Source: Sphaerobacteraceae bacterium (lineage in GTDB: Bacteria > Chloroflexota > Chloroflexia > Thermomicrobiales > Thermomicrobiaceae). From it: DNA of 33,521 nt. The notes beneath the pieces are model-generated. The model was not told where the DNA came from. It ran no database searches and worked only from the letters and a program-made list of their open reading frames with translations. Numbering within the stretch: the first letter of the stretch is position 1; each line of letters begins with the position of its first letter. Shown here one piece after another: positions 1 to 6,641 of this stretch. The stretch lies in NCBI GenBank assembly GCA_007695115.1, contig REEK01000066.1:1-33521 (forward strand). The letters are read 5' to 3'. The position numbers and the translations under genes were made by a program.

Positions 1-54
1 GCATTAGGCACGCCGCCAGCGTTGTTCCTGAGCCAGGATCAAACTCTCCATCAA
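1..54 (-). rRNA. rrs: 16S ribosomal RNA, 5' end (partial)
   Basis: The reverse complement contains AGAGTTTGATCCTGGCTCAG, the universal bacterial 16S 5' sequence (E. coli positions 8-27), followed by the usual GCTGGCGGCGTGCCTAA. The AGAG motif begins at base 47, so the mature 5' end is near base 54 by alignment to E. coli numbering. The rest of the gene lies outside the window to the left. The exact mature end cannot be read from sequence alone. Confidence 0.97.
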
Positions 55-212
55 GACTGGTTGCACCATTTACGGTGCGTTTCTTATCCTGGTTCATACG
101 ACCATCATGCGAATCACTTCGCACTCAAGCCATCTGGTCACGCTCCAATTGTCAAGGTGCTGGGGCAATGCGTCTCTGCGCTCTTGTTCTGCCCCTCAAA
201 AGCGCGACACTC

Positions 213-241
213 ACTATAACGCTTCCGAAATCCCTTGTCAA
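213..241 (-). promoter_or_regulatory. rRNA operon promoter, proximal
   Basis: On the minus strand a perfect -35 box TTGACA (236-241) is followed after exactly 17 bases by TATAGT (213-218), one mismatch from the consensus -10. Transcription would start near 206 and give a leader of about 150 nt before the 16S 5' end. Assignment to the rRNA operon rests on direction and strength. Confidence 0.8.
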
Positions 242-336
242 GATCTCAGTGCGCTTTCCGTTCCGCTCCGTACGTTCGCATTGGAGCGGGAGTTGTCACG
301 CGTTTTGTGTGCCGCTTCTCTTTCGCGGCGACGACC

Positions 337-366
337 AGTCTAGCACAGCCGATTTTCCGTTGCCAA
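337..366 (-). promoter_or_regulatory. rRNA operon promoter, distal
   Basis: A second minus-strand sigma-70-like promoter lies upstream of the first: TTGGCA (361-366), 18-base spacer, TAGACT (337-342). Tandem promoters are common for rRNA operons. No gene other than the rRNA lies downstream on this strand. Confidence 0.55.
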
Positions 367-394
367 CCCAATTTTCAAATTTCGTTCACATTCC

Positions 395-423
395 TTGACC
401 CATGGCCTGCAAACCCCAATAAT
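395..423 (+). promoter_or_regulatory. Promoter for the amidase gene
   Basis: TTGACC (395-400), 17-base spacer, AATAAT (418-423) on the plus strand. Each box has one mismatch to the sigma-70 consensus. It is placed about 65 bases ahead of the ATG at 490 and is divergent from the rRNA promoters. Bases 55-489 hold no convincing gene; apart from the promoters listed here I see nothing else in them. Confidence 0.6.
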
Positions 424-489
424 CGCGGCACGAACACGAACAACGTACATTGCGATATCTTGTCGCGAGTTCCCAGGAGAGGATCGACC

Positions 490-1239
490 ATGAAGCCTGT
501 AATTGGATTGACCCCAACGCCTTCCACCGACAAGCTGGGCCACGGAACATTTCGCCGGTATGTTCTGGCGAACAACTACACTGAAGGAGTGGAAGAGTCC
601 GGCGGACTTCCCTTCATTCTTCCGCCACAAGGCGGAGACCCGAACGAGATCCTTGATCGAATCGATGGCCTGCTCTTCAGCGGTGGCGGAGATATCAACC
701 CGATGGAGTACCGCGAAACCAACGTCCACGCTGGCGGCATCGACGAGCAGCGAGATAGCTTCGAACTCGCACTATTCAAGGCTGCTCTCGAACGCGACAT
801 CCCCATTCTCTGCATTTGCCGGGGAATTCAGGTCGCCAATGTTGCCCTCGGAGGCACGCTCTACCAGGACATCGCCGCCGAATTCAGCGATCAGATCGAG
901 CATCGTCAGCATGAGGCAGGCTACAGCCCGCCAGACAAATCGCATGGGGTGAGTGTGGAACCTGATTCCCGGCTGCACGAGGTCTACGGATCCACAGAAA
1001 TCGAGACAAACTCGTTCCATCACCAGGCGCTGAAGGATGTCTCCCCTGAACTCGTGGTGATCGGACGCGCACCCGACGGCACCATCGAGGCCGTCGATCG
1101 TCCAGCCAGCACCTGGTTTCTTGGCGTACAGTGGCATCCAGAGATGATGTTCCGCGAACATTCGGAACATCTGAAACCATTCCAGTCGCTGGTCGAGGCC
1201 ACGCATGCTTCAATTCGTCGAGCGCGCGCCACCGTCTAG
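490..1239 (+). CDS. Gamma-glutamyl-gamma-aminobutyrate hydrolase family protein (PuuD-like class I amidotransferase)
   Basis: The 249-residue product begins MKPVIGLTP and has the class I glutamine-amidotransferase fold of the peptidase C26/PuuD family. The nucleophile elbow CICRGIQ carries the catalytic Cys, and the C-terminal QWHPE supplies the catalytic His and Glu. GLLFSGGGDINP is the usual glycine-rich oxyanion loop. Family members hydrolyse gamma-glutamyl amide bonds, as in putrescine degradation, and act in the cytoplasm. The exact substrate here is unknown because no other putrescine genes are nearby. The frame stays open upstream to 235, but the ATG at 490 is preceded by AGGAGAG at good spacing and matches the family N-terminus. 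The next gene starts 41 bases later, so the two are probably co-transcribed. Confidence 0.88.
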   Translation: MKPVIGLTPTPSTDKLGHGTFRRYVLANNYTEGVEESGGLPFILPPQGGDPNEILDRIDGLLFSGGGDINPMEYRETNVHAGGIDEQRDSFELALFKAALERDIPILCICRGIQVANVALGGTLYQDIAAEFSDQIEHRQHEAGYSPPDKSHGVSVEPDSRLHEVYGSTEIETNSFHHQALKDVSPELVVIGRAPDGTIEAVDRPASTWFLGVQWHPEMMFREHSEHLKPFQSLVEATHASIRRARATV

Positions 1240-1280
1240 ACTGACCAGACACGAAATGCACGAGACCTGATGGAGGACTC

Positions 1281-2228
1281 ATGATCGGCCCTGTACCACT
1301 CGTATTCTCAGAACTACTCCCGGGAGATCGCGTTGCAGGGCTCGCCTGCCTCTGGACGGCAGAACTCCGCCGGACGCGGCAAGGCAAACCGTTTCTCAGG
1401 ATGGAGTTGCGGGATGAAACCTCGTCCATCCTGCCAGCTATTCTCTGGGATGCAGATCCGGACCAGGTGTATGAGTGCCCCACAGTGGTGCTCATCGAAG
1501 GTGACGCCAGTGAATACAACGGGAGTCCACAGATCAGAGTGAACACCCTGCGCCTGACGAAGGAAGACGTAGGCGCCTACCTTCCCGGCACCTATCGGCC
1601 ACGCGAGGAGCTCATCGACGAATTCACGGGCCTCGTTGAAATGATCGAGGATGAGGACCTTCGCGGCCTGGTGAACCACGTGCTCGAAGCCAGTCCCGGG
1701 TTCTGGAGCGCGCCGGCCGCGATCCGGTTTCACGGTGCCTACCGCGGTGGTCTGCTCGAGCACACCCTGCACGTCATGCGGATCTGTCTGAGCTCCGCGG
1801 ATATCTACGGAGGCCGGGTCAACCGTGATCTTCTCCTCGCCACGGCCGCGCTGCATGACATCGGCAAAGCCGATGCTTACGATGGCCCGGAAAGCCGCCA
1901 GCCGCTCGAGGATGAGCGACTGCTCGGTCATATCGTCCGGGGGGTGATGCTCGTCGAGCGTGTTGCCCGAGATATCGAGTATGCCGGCGATATCCCGCTG
2001 TCGGACGTGTTGCATCCGATAATCAGCCATCACGGAGAACTGGAGTATGGCGCGCCGGTAACCCCGGGAACCCCAGAAGGGTTGATCCTCAGCGGTGCCG
2101 ATACGCTGGACGCCTCCACGACCGGGTACTTCGATCTCTGGCGCGACAAAGTCGACGGCGAGAGCTGGACCTACTCGAACCAGAGTCGGGGTTGGGTCCG
2201 GAAACCGAACACCTACGATCAGGGTTAG
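1281..2228 (+). CDS. OB-fold/HD-domain phosphohydrolase, YhaM-like 3'-5' exoribonuclease family
   Basis: The 315-residue protein has an N-terminal OB-like nucleic-acid-binding region (about residues 10-95, with GKPFLRMELRD) and an HD domain (about 140-280). The HD motif is visible as GGLLEHTLHVMR, then ALHDIGKADAY and later ISHHGELEYG, which supply the metal-binding His and Asp residues. This order and length match YhaM/CBF1-type 3'-5' exoribonucleases of Firmicutes and relatives, which degrade short RNA and single-stranded DNA. The ATG at 1281 follows GGAGG with 5-base spacing. The gene ends one base before the convergent thioesterase gene, leaving no room for a separate terminator. Nuclease activity is inferred from domain architecture only. 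Confidence 0.85.
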   Translation: MIGPVPLVFSELLPGDRVAGLACLWTAELRRTRQGKPFLRMELRDETSSILPAILWDADPDQVYECPTVVLIEGDASEYNGSPQIRVNTLRLTKEDVGAYLPGTYRPREELIDEFTGLVEMIEDEDLRGLVNHVLEASPGFWSAPAAIRFHGAYRGGLLEHTLHVMRICLSSADIYGGRVNRDLLLATAALHDIGKADAYDGPESRQPLEDERLLGHIVRGVMLVERVARDIEYAGDIPLSDVLHPIISHHGELEYGAPVTPGTPEGLILSGADTLDASTTGYFDLWRDKVDGESWTYSNQSRGWVRKPNTYDQG

Positions 2229-2229
2229 C

Positions 2230-2694
2230 TCAATCGGACTCGCCGATGAGATAGGTCTCTTCCCATTCGCGTTGCTGTTTCTCGGACACGCGAATGAAGA
2301 GTCCTGTCGACGTTGCCAGCACCTGACCGTCGCCATCTCGGATTTCGCCGCTGGTCTCGACCGCTCGCCCGCGATCGTTGGTGACGCTTCCAGTCACCGT
2401 GACCGGCTCACCCGACGGTACCGGTTTCCGGAAATCGACTGAAATCCGTGCGGTCACCGCCAGTCGACCGGAATCGATCACTGCCCAGCTCATCGCCTCA
2501 TCGAGCATGGTCGAGACGATTCCGCCGTGCGTCATACGGGTATACCCCTCGTGCTCAGGTCTTGGCGTGAACGTGGCAACGACCTCGCCATCTCCACGAT
2601 AGAACGCCAGGTGCAGCCCCATGTCATTCTGCACACCGCACCCGAAGCAGCCGTGATCTGTGGTCTTGTTCACCCGGTCCTGTTGATCCTTCAT
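2230..2694 (-). CDS. PaaI-family hotdog thioesterase
   Basis: The roughly 154-residue product is a single hotdog fold of the PaaI/4HBT family, which hydrolyses acyl-CoA thioesters. The signature is THGGIVSTMLDEAMSWAV, with the Asp/Glu of the DEA motif on the central helix. The N-terminus has HGCFGCG, a Cys pair common in a PaaI subgroup whose role is unclear to me. The frame extends to a TTG at 2733, but the ATG at 2694 is better and gives the expected length. The substrate cannot be inferred; the fatty-acid oxidation genes are 9 kb or more away. It converges on the HD-domain gene and diverges from the MoeB gene. Confidence 0.85.
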   Translation of the reverse strand: MKDQQDRVNKTTDHGCFGCGVQNDMGLHLAFYRGDGEVVATFTPRPEHEGYTRMTHGGIVSTMLDEAMSWAVIDSGRLAVTARISVDFRKPVPSGEPVTVTGSVTNDRGRAVETSGEIRDGDGQVLATSTGLFIRVSEKQQREWEETYLIGESD

Positions 2695-2793
2695 CCTTTG
2701 CAACGACTCCCCTCGCTCGGCTAGACAACGCAAATCCCGAGACCAGAAACCGATTCGGCATCATACAGATCGGTAATCTTGCGATTCGCGGAA

Positions 2794-2822
2794 TTGAGGA
2801 CGCATCCAGCGTGTTGTAGGAT
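2794..2822 (+). promoter_or_regulatory. Promoter for the rhodanese-MoeB gene
   Basis: TTGAGG (2794-2799), 17-base spacer, TAGGAT (2817-2822) on the plus strand, 38 bases before the ATG at 2861. It lies in the 166-base gap between divergent genes and is the only good sigma-70-like match in that direction. Confidence 0.6.
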
Positions 2823-2860
2823 TTCTAGACTGTCGACGATTCAATGTCCGGAGCTAGCAC

Positions 2861-4051
2861 ATGGCACGCAAGTACGATCAATTGTTTGAAACGGTACGTC
2901 AGAACGTTGAAGAAGTCGACGTTAAGGCGTTGAAATCCGCTGTCGACCAGACGGGCAAGACGCCCGTAGTAGTTGATGTCAGGGAGCGTGACGAGTGGGA
3001 ACAGGGCCACGTACCTGGCGCCCGTTTCATTCCTCGCGGGTTTCTGGAAATGCGTATTGAAGAGCAGGTTCCGGATAAAGAGCAGCCGGTGTACCTCTAC
3101 TGCGCTGGTGGAGTACGCTCGATCTTCGCGGCACAGGCTCTCCAGCAACTGGGCTACGAGAATGCGATCTCGGTATCAGGTGGATTCGGCGCCTGGAAAG
3201 ATGCCGGATACCAGTTCGACATCCCACGGCAGTGGAGCCCCGATCAGCGACAACGCTACAGTCGCCACTTTCTGATCCCGGAAGTCGGCGAGGCTGGCCA
3301 GGCCAAATTGCTGGATGCGAAGGTCCTGATGATCGGCGCTGGCGGACTTGGCTCTCCGGCAGCTCTGTATCTCGCCGCGGCTGGCGTCGGCAAACTCGGG
3401 ATCGTCGATTCCGATGAGGTCGATCTTAGCAACCTGCAGCGGCAGATCGTTCATACGACCGCCCGGGTTGGTGAGCCGAAGACCGAATCTGCCCGTGCGT
3501 TTGTCAACGATCTGAACCCCGATGTCGAAGTGGTTGGCATTCAGGAGCGATTGAACGCCAGCAACGTTCTCGACCTGGTTGCTGAATACGACATCGTCGT
3601 CAACGGAGCCGACAATTTCGCCACGCGATACCTGTTGAACGATGCATGCGTCATTCTCAACAAGCCGATCGTGGATGGCAGCATCTTCCGGTTCGAAGGT
3701 CAAGTTACCGTCTATGCGCCGGGTGAAGGACCGTGCTACCGATGCATGTTCCCCGAACCGCCGCCTGCCGATCTGGCACCTACCTGAGACGCTGCTGGTG
3801 TCCTGGGCGTGCTCCCAGGCGTTATTGGAGTTCTGCAGGCAACCGAGGCCATCAAGTTGATCCTTGGTCAGGGTGAACCGCTGATCGGACGACTCTTGAC
3901 GTTCGACGCACTTGAGTCTACGTTCCGCAAGCTGAAAATCGGACGCGATCCGGAGTGCCCGGCCTGTGGCGAACATGCCACACTGGATGCGAGCAAGGTG
4001 CAGGACATGGATTATCAGATATCCTGCGCGCTTCCGATTGCCGGCGACTAG
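2861..4051 (+). CDS. Rhodanese-MoeB/ThiF E1-like enzyme with in-frame UGA, probable selenoprotein (Sec309)
   Basis: Read through one UGA this is a 396-residue protein. Residues 20-125 are a rhodanese domain with active-site loop CAGGVRS (Cys81). Residues 130-396 are a MoeB/ThiF adenylating domain with RYSRHFLIPEVG, the ATP loop GAGGLGSPAALYL (159 on), DSDEVDLSNLQRQ, and the zinc pairs CYRC (292/295) and CPAC (366/369). Such enzymes adenylate MoaD/ThiS-like carriers and thiolate them using a rhodanese persulfide. Codon 309 (3785-3787) is TGA, at the Cys of the conserved family motif [S/T]-C-x-x-x-GVLGVLPG; the frame then continues DAAGVLGVLPGVIG to a normal TAG. A SECIS-like hairpin follows directly. 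The rhodanese domain is N-terminal, whereas MoeZ and Uba4/MOCS3 carry it at the C-terminus. The ATG follows CGGAG. The alternatives are a nonsense mutation or a sequencing error, but both halves look fully constrained. Confidence 0.85.
3785..3819 (+). promoter_or_regulatory. Candidate bacterial SECIS element (UGA + hairpin)
   Basis: The UGA occupies 3785-3787. A perfect 6-bp stem, CCTGGG (3802-3807) with CCCAGG (3814-3819), closes a 6-nt loop CGTGCT (3808-3813). The loop starts 20 nt after the UGA and has G as its second base. This fits the general bacterial SECIS description: loop 16-37 nt downstream, 3-14 nt long, G among its first two bases. The hairpin lies inside coding sequence, as in formate dehydrogenase genes. 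Function is inferred. Confidence 0.7.
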
Positions 4052-4079
4052 AAGCCTCTGATTATGCAGAGAGATAAGA

Positions 4080-4110
4080 AACCGGGGGTGGTCGATGACC
4101 ACCCCCGGTT
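4080..4110. terminator. Bidirectional hairpin terminator between convergent genes
   Basis: A perfect 14-bp stem (4080-4093 with 4097-4110) closes a 3-nt GAT loop. It sits between the stop codons of the MoeB gene (4051) and the MoaD-like gene (4141), which converge. The T-tracts on either side are short, so termination strength is uncertain. Confidence 0.75.
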
Positions 4111-4140
4111 CTGCTCGCCTCAGCCGTCTTGCGTCCCCAC

Positions 4141-4425
4141 TCAGACGGACGCACCACCAGCCACGGCCGGGATGATTCCTACTTCGTCGCCATCCTTGAC
4201 CGGGGTATCCGGTCCCTCCAGCGCACGAACATCATCCCCATTGACGAAAACGTTGACGAACCGTCGGATACGACCATCAGGCTCACAGATTCGCTCTTTA
4301 ATGCCTGGGAACTTTGCGTCAACCTCAGTCAGAACCTCGCCAACCGTCGACGCTTCTACCTCGATCGACGACTGATCCTCGGTGTATTGCCGCAACTGTG
4401 CGGGAATTATTACGTTCACTGCCAT
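4141..4425 (-). CDS. MoaD/ThiS-family ubiquitin-like sulfur carrier with capped C-terminus
   Basis: The 94-residue protein has the beta-grasp pattern of MoaD/ThiS/CysO: MAVNVIIPAQLRQY at the start, FVNGDDVRALEGPDTPVKDGDEVGIIPAVAGG at the end (cited as the C-terminal half-motif, 32 residues, of which NGDDVR and DGDEVGIIP are the key parts). These carriers are adenylated and thiolated at a terminal Gly-Gly by a MoeB/ThiF partner. Here Gly-Gly is followed by Ala-Ser-Val, so the tail must be removed before activation; known cases use a JAMM-type peptidase (QbsD, Mec+), and none is in this window. The ATG at 4425 follows AGGGGC. The likely partner is the convergent MoeB gene. Whether it serves molybdopterin, cysteine or tRNA thiolation cannot be told. 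Confidence 0.85.
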   Translation of the reverse strand: MAVNVIIPAQLRQYTEDQSSIEVEASTVGEVLTEVDAKFPGIKERICEPDGRIRRFVNVFVNGDDVRALEGPDTPVKDGDEVGIIPAVAGGASV

Positions 4426-4500
4426 TGCTTGCCCCTATCAACCAGTTTGATCAGATCGACCTGTCAGTCAACAATTGCCCCGAACCAGAAGCAATTCTCC

Positions 4501-4528
4501 AGTCTATCCCGTAGCTACAAACTGTCAA
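4501..4528 (-). promoter_or_regulatory. Promoter for the MoaD-like gene
   Basis: On the minus strand TTGACA (4523-4528), 16-base spacer, TAGACT (4501-4506). It is about 75 bases upstream of the ATG at 4425, in the 295-base gap between this gene and the divergent kinase gene. Confidence 0.55.
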
Positions 4529-4598
4529 CCAGCTTCACGCACTGTCTATTCCGGCGGCTCAGTCAAGTCCAGCAAGGAATTAGCTCCAACGGGCCTAT

Positions 4599-4617
4599 TA
4601 TCGCTGACTCAGTGATA
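4599..4617. promoter_or_regulatory. 19-bp near-perfect palindrome, possible operator
   Basis: TATCGCTGACTCAGTGATA is an inverted repeat with 9-base arms around a central C and a single mismatched pair. A loop of one base makes an RNA hairpin unlikely, so a dimeric DNA-binding protein site is the natural reading. It lies about 100 bp upstream of the kinase GTG and upstream of the MoaD-gene promoter. The regulator is unknown. Confidence 0.4.
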
Positions 4618-4720
4618 GTACGATTGTCAGCGCGACACGGGACGCTCGCCTGCGTTCGCCTGTCCGATATCCAATCGTCCTGGTGTCGACAATAACCATG
4701 CCGTCAGGAGGCTCCAGTCC

Positions 4721-6604
4721 GTGCAAACGAGGACGCTGAACGACCGCTATCGCCTTGACGAAGTCGTCGGCGAAGGCGGAATGGCGGTGGTTTACCGCGG
4801 GTATGATCTCGTACTGAATCGCGACGTCGCGGTCAAATTGCTGCGCGATCAGTATGGTTCAGACGAAAACTTCCTCGCTCGCTTCGATCGCGAGGCGCAA
4901 TCTGCTGCGCGGCTTTCCCACCCCAACATCGTCAATGTCTATGACGTTGGAGAGGACAACAATGTCCGCTACATCGTCATGGAAAATATCGAGGGACCCA
5001 ACCTCAAGGAGCTGATACGCAGGCAGGGACCATTTACGGTAGACGGCGCGGCGTTCATTATTCGCCAGATCGCCAACGGGCTCGATTTCGCCCACGCCCG
5101 AGATCTGGTTCATCGGGATATCAAACCCCAGAACATCCTGGTCGATAACAACGGCAACGTAAAGGTCGTGGACTTTGGTATTGCCAAAGGAATCAGCGAC
5201 AGCAATCTGACCGAGGCCGGCACCGGCATGGGCACCGTGCACTATGTTTCGCCGGAACAGGCCCGTGGCGAGCAGGCCACTCCATCTTCAGACGTGTACT
5301 CGACCGGCGTCGTGCTCTACGAGATGCTCACCAAGACAATCCCGTTTGACGCTGACTCGCCCGTTGGTGTGGCAATGCAGCACGTCAACGCCGTGCCACC
5401 GCCACCGTCAGAGATCAACCCGCAACTCCCAAAAGAAATTGACGAATTCATCGAGATTGCGCTCGCCAAGACACCGGAAGAGCGCTTTCAGAGTGCGGGG
5501 GAGATGGCATCAGCGCTAGAGGCACTGAGTCGCGGTGAAGGGATTCAATCAACCGGCGCAACACGGATGATGGCTGCTGGTGGTGCCGCGGCAACTGCCG
5601 TCGCCCCCTCAGCCGCTGCAGGTAGAGGCGCCCGGCGTCGACCGCCCGGACGCAACCGCGGCAACAACAAACGCATGGGGAACTTCCGCGACGATGTCGG
5701 CTGTGTCACCTGGCTCATCGGTTCAGCGATTCTGATCGGACTGATCGGTCTGGTCATCCTTGCGTTCCGGCTCGGCGATTTCGGTCTGTTCGAGCAACCA
5801 GCAAATGAAACGGCCTCGCTGACACCCACCGCGACGGCGGAACCCTCTCCCTCGCCAACACCCGAACTGACTGCAACTCCGGAGCCTACGCCCGAAGCGA
5901 CGGAGACCCCTGAACCATCTCCGACTCCAGAACCTGATACGGTCGCCGTTCCGCAGTTCGTAGGGGGGACCCTTGAACAGGCACAGCGAATCGCCGGTGA
6001 CCTGGAACTCGAGGTCGAAGAAGTATTCAGTGATTCAGTCGATTCAGGAATCATCGCATCTCAGGATCCGGAACCGGGTACGGAAGTCGATCCCGATGCG
6101 ACGGTCGTGGTTCGGGTTAGCCAGGGAGCCGAAACCGTCAGCGTTCCAGATCTCGCCAATGCGTCTCGGAGCGAGGCGCAAAACCAGTTGGGGAATCTCC
6201 CTGTCAATGTCGAAGAGCGATGGGAACCGAGTCAAAACATTGCAGAAGGCGTTGTCCTGCGCGTCGAGCCAACCGGACAGGTTGCTCGCGGATCGACTGT
6301 GACGGTGACCATCAGCATGGGAGACGTAGTCCGCGTCCCGAACGTCTTCCGGCAGCCAGTTGGAGAGGCGATCTCGCAGCTGGAATCAGCTGGACTTCAG
6401 GTCGGATCCGCAAGTCCGCAATCATGCGAGTTCATCCAGAACCAGAACCCCAATTTCAACTGTGAGGACTTCCCGGACGGCCATGTCGTCTCCGGCACGC
6501 TCGAATGGGAAAACTGGGTAAACCGGGGAGCGTCGATCGATATTGCCTACTACGACGCCAGTGCCGGAACCAGTAGTGCTGACGATGACGATGACGACGA
6601 TTAG
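4721..6604 (+). CDS. pknB: PknB-type serine/threonine protein kinase with three PASTA repeats
   Basis: The 627-residue transmembrane kinase has a kinase domain at about 10-270 (GEGGMAVVYRG, Lys39 in AVKLL, HRDIKPQN at 131, DFG at 151, GTVHYVSPEQ at 171), an Ala/Arg-rich juxtamembrane stretch, one membrane helix at about 329-350, a Pro/Thr/Glu-rich linker (366-405) and three PASTA domains (407-467, 472-533, 536-612). Such kinases sense muropeptides or lipid II and control cell wall growth and division. The third PASTA holds Cys569 and Cys581 in an insertion, which could form a disulfide outside the membrane. The protein ends in seven Asp residues. The GTG start follows AGGAGG. No PP2C phosphatase or FtsW/RodA gene, often its neighbours, is present here. 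Confidence 0.95.
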   Translation: MQTRTLNDRYRLDEVVGEGGMAVVYRGYDLVLNRDVAVKLLRDQYGSDENFLARFDREAQSAARLSHPNIVNVYDVGEDNNVRYIVMENIEGPNLKELIRRQGPFTVDGAAFIIRQIANGLDFAHARDLVHRDIKPQNILVDNNGNVKVVDFGIAKGISDSNLTEAGTGMGTVHYVSPEQARGEQATPSSDVYSTGVVLYEMLTKTIPFDADSPVGVAMQHVNAVPPPPSEINPQLPKEIDEFIEIALAKTPEERFQSAGEMASALEALSRGEGIQSTGATRMMAAGGAAATAVAPSAAAGRGARRRPPGRNRGNNKRMGNFRDDVGCVTWLIGSAILIGLIGLVILAFRLGDFGLFEQPANETASLTPTATAEPSPSPTPELTATPEPTPEATETPEPSPTPEPDTVAVPQFVGGTLEQAQRIAGDLELEVEEVFSDSVDSGIIASQDPEPGTEVDPDATVVVRVSQGAETVSVPDLANASRSEAQNQLGNLPVNVEERWEPSQNIAEGVVLRVEPTGQVARGSTVTVTISMGDVVRVPNVFRQPVGEAISQLESAGLQVGSASPQSCEFIQNQNPNFNCEDFPDGHVVSGTLEWENWVNRGASIDIAYYDASAGTSSADDDDDDD

Positions 6605-6613
6605 TGCCACAAT

Positions 6614-6641
6614 GATCCCATGCCAGAACTGCCATGGGATC
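6614..6641 (+). promoter_or_regulatory. Hairpin enclosing the start codon of the ComEC-like gene
   Basis: GATCCCATG (6614-6622) pairs perfectly with CATGGGATC (6633-6641) across a 10-nt loop. The ATG at 6620 is inside the stem and no Shine-Dalgarno is visible before it. Ribosomes leaving the kinase stop at 6604 could open it, so translational coupling is plausible. Confidence 0.45.

Noticed and set aside
150-155. A third TTGACA box (minus strand) in the rRNA leader
   Set aside because: The sequence 17 bases further on, TGGCTT, is not a plausible -10 box.
1314-2336. 340-residue open frame on the minus strand
   Set aside because: It is antisense to the HD-domain gene, which has intact catalytic motifs and a good ribosome-binding site.
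2861-3787. A complete 308-residue MoeB protein ending at the TGA
   Set aside because: It would lack the conserved GVLGVLPG segment and the second zinc CxxC pair, both of which follow in the same frame.
3809-4051. A separate 80-residue gene starting inside the MoeB domain
   Set aside because: It is in frame with the preceding part, has no ribosome-binding site and encodes only the C-terminal piece of the same domain.
2861-4051. Altered genetic code with UGA read as Trp or Gly
   Set aside because: TGA is the stop codon of several intact genes in this window, for example the thioesterase, glmU and UspA genes.
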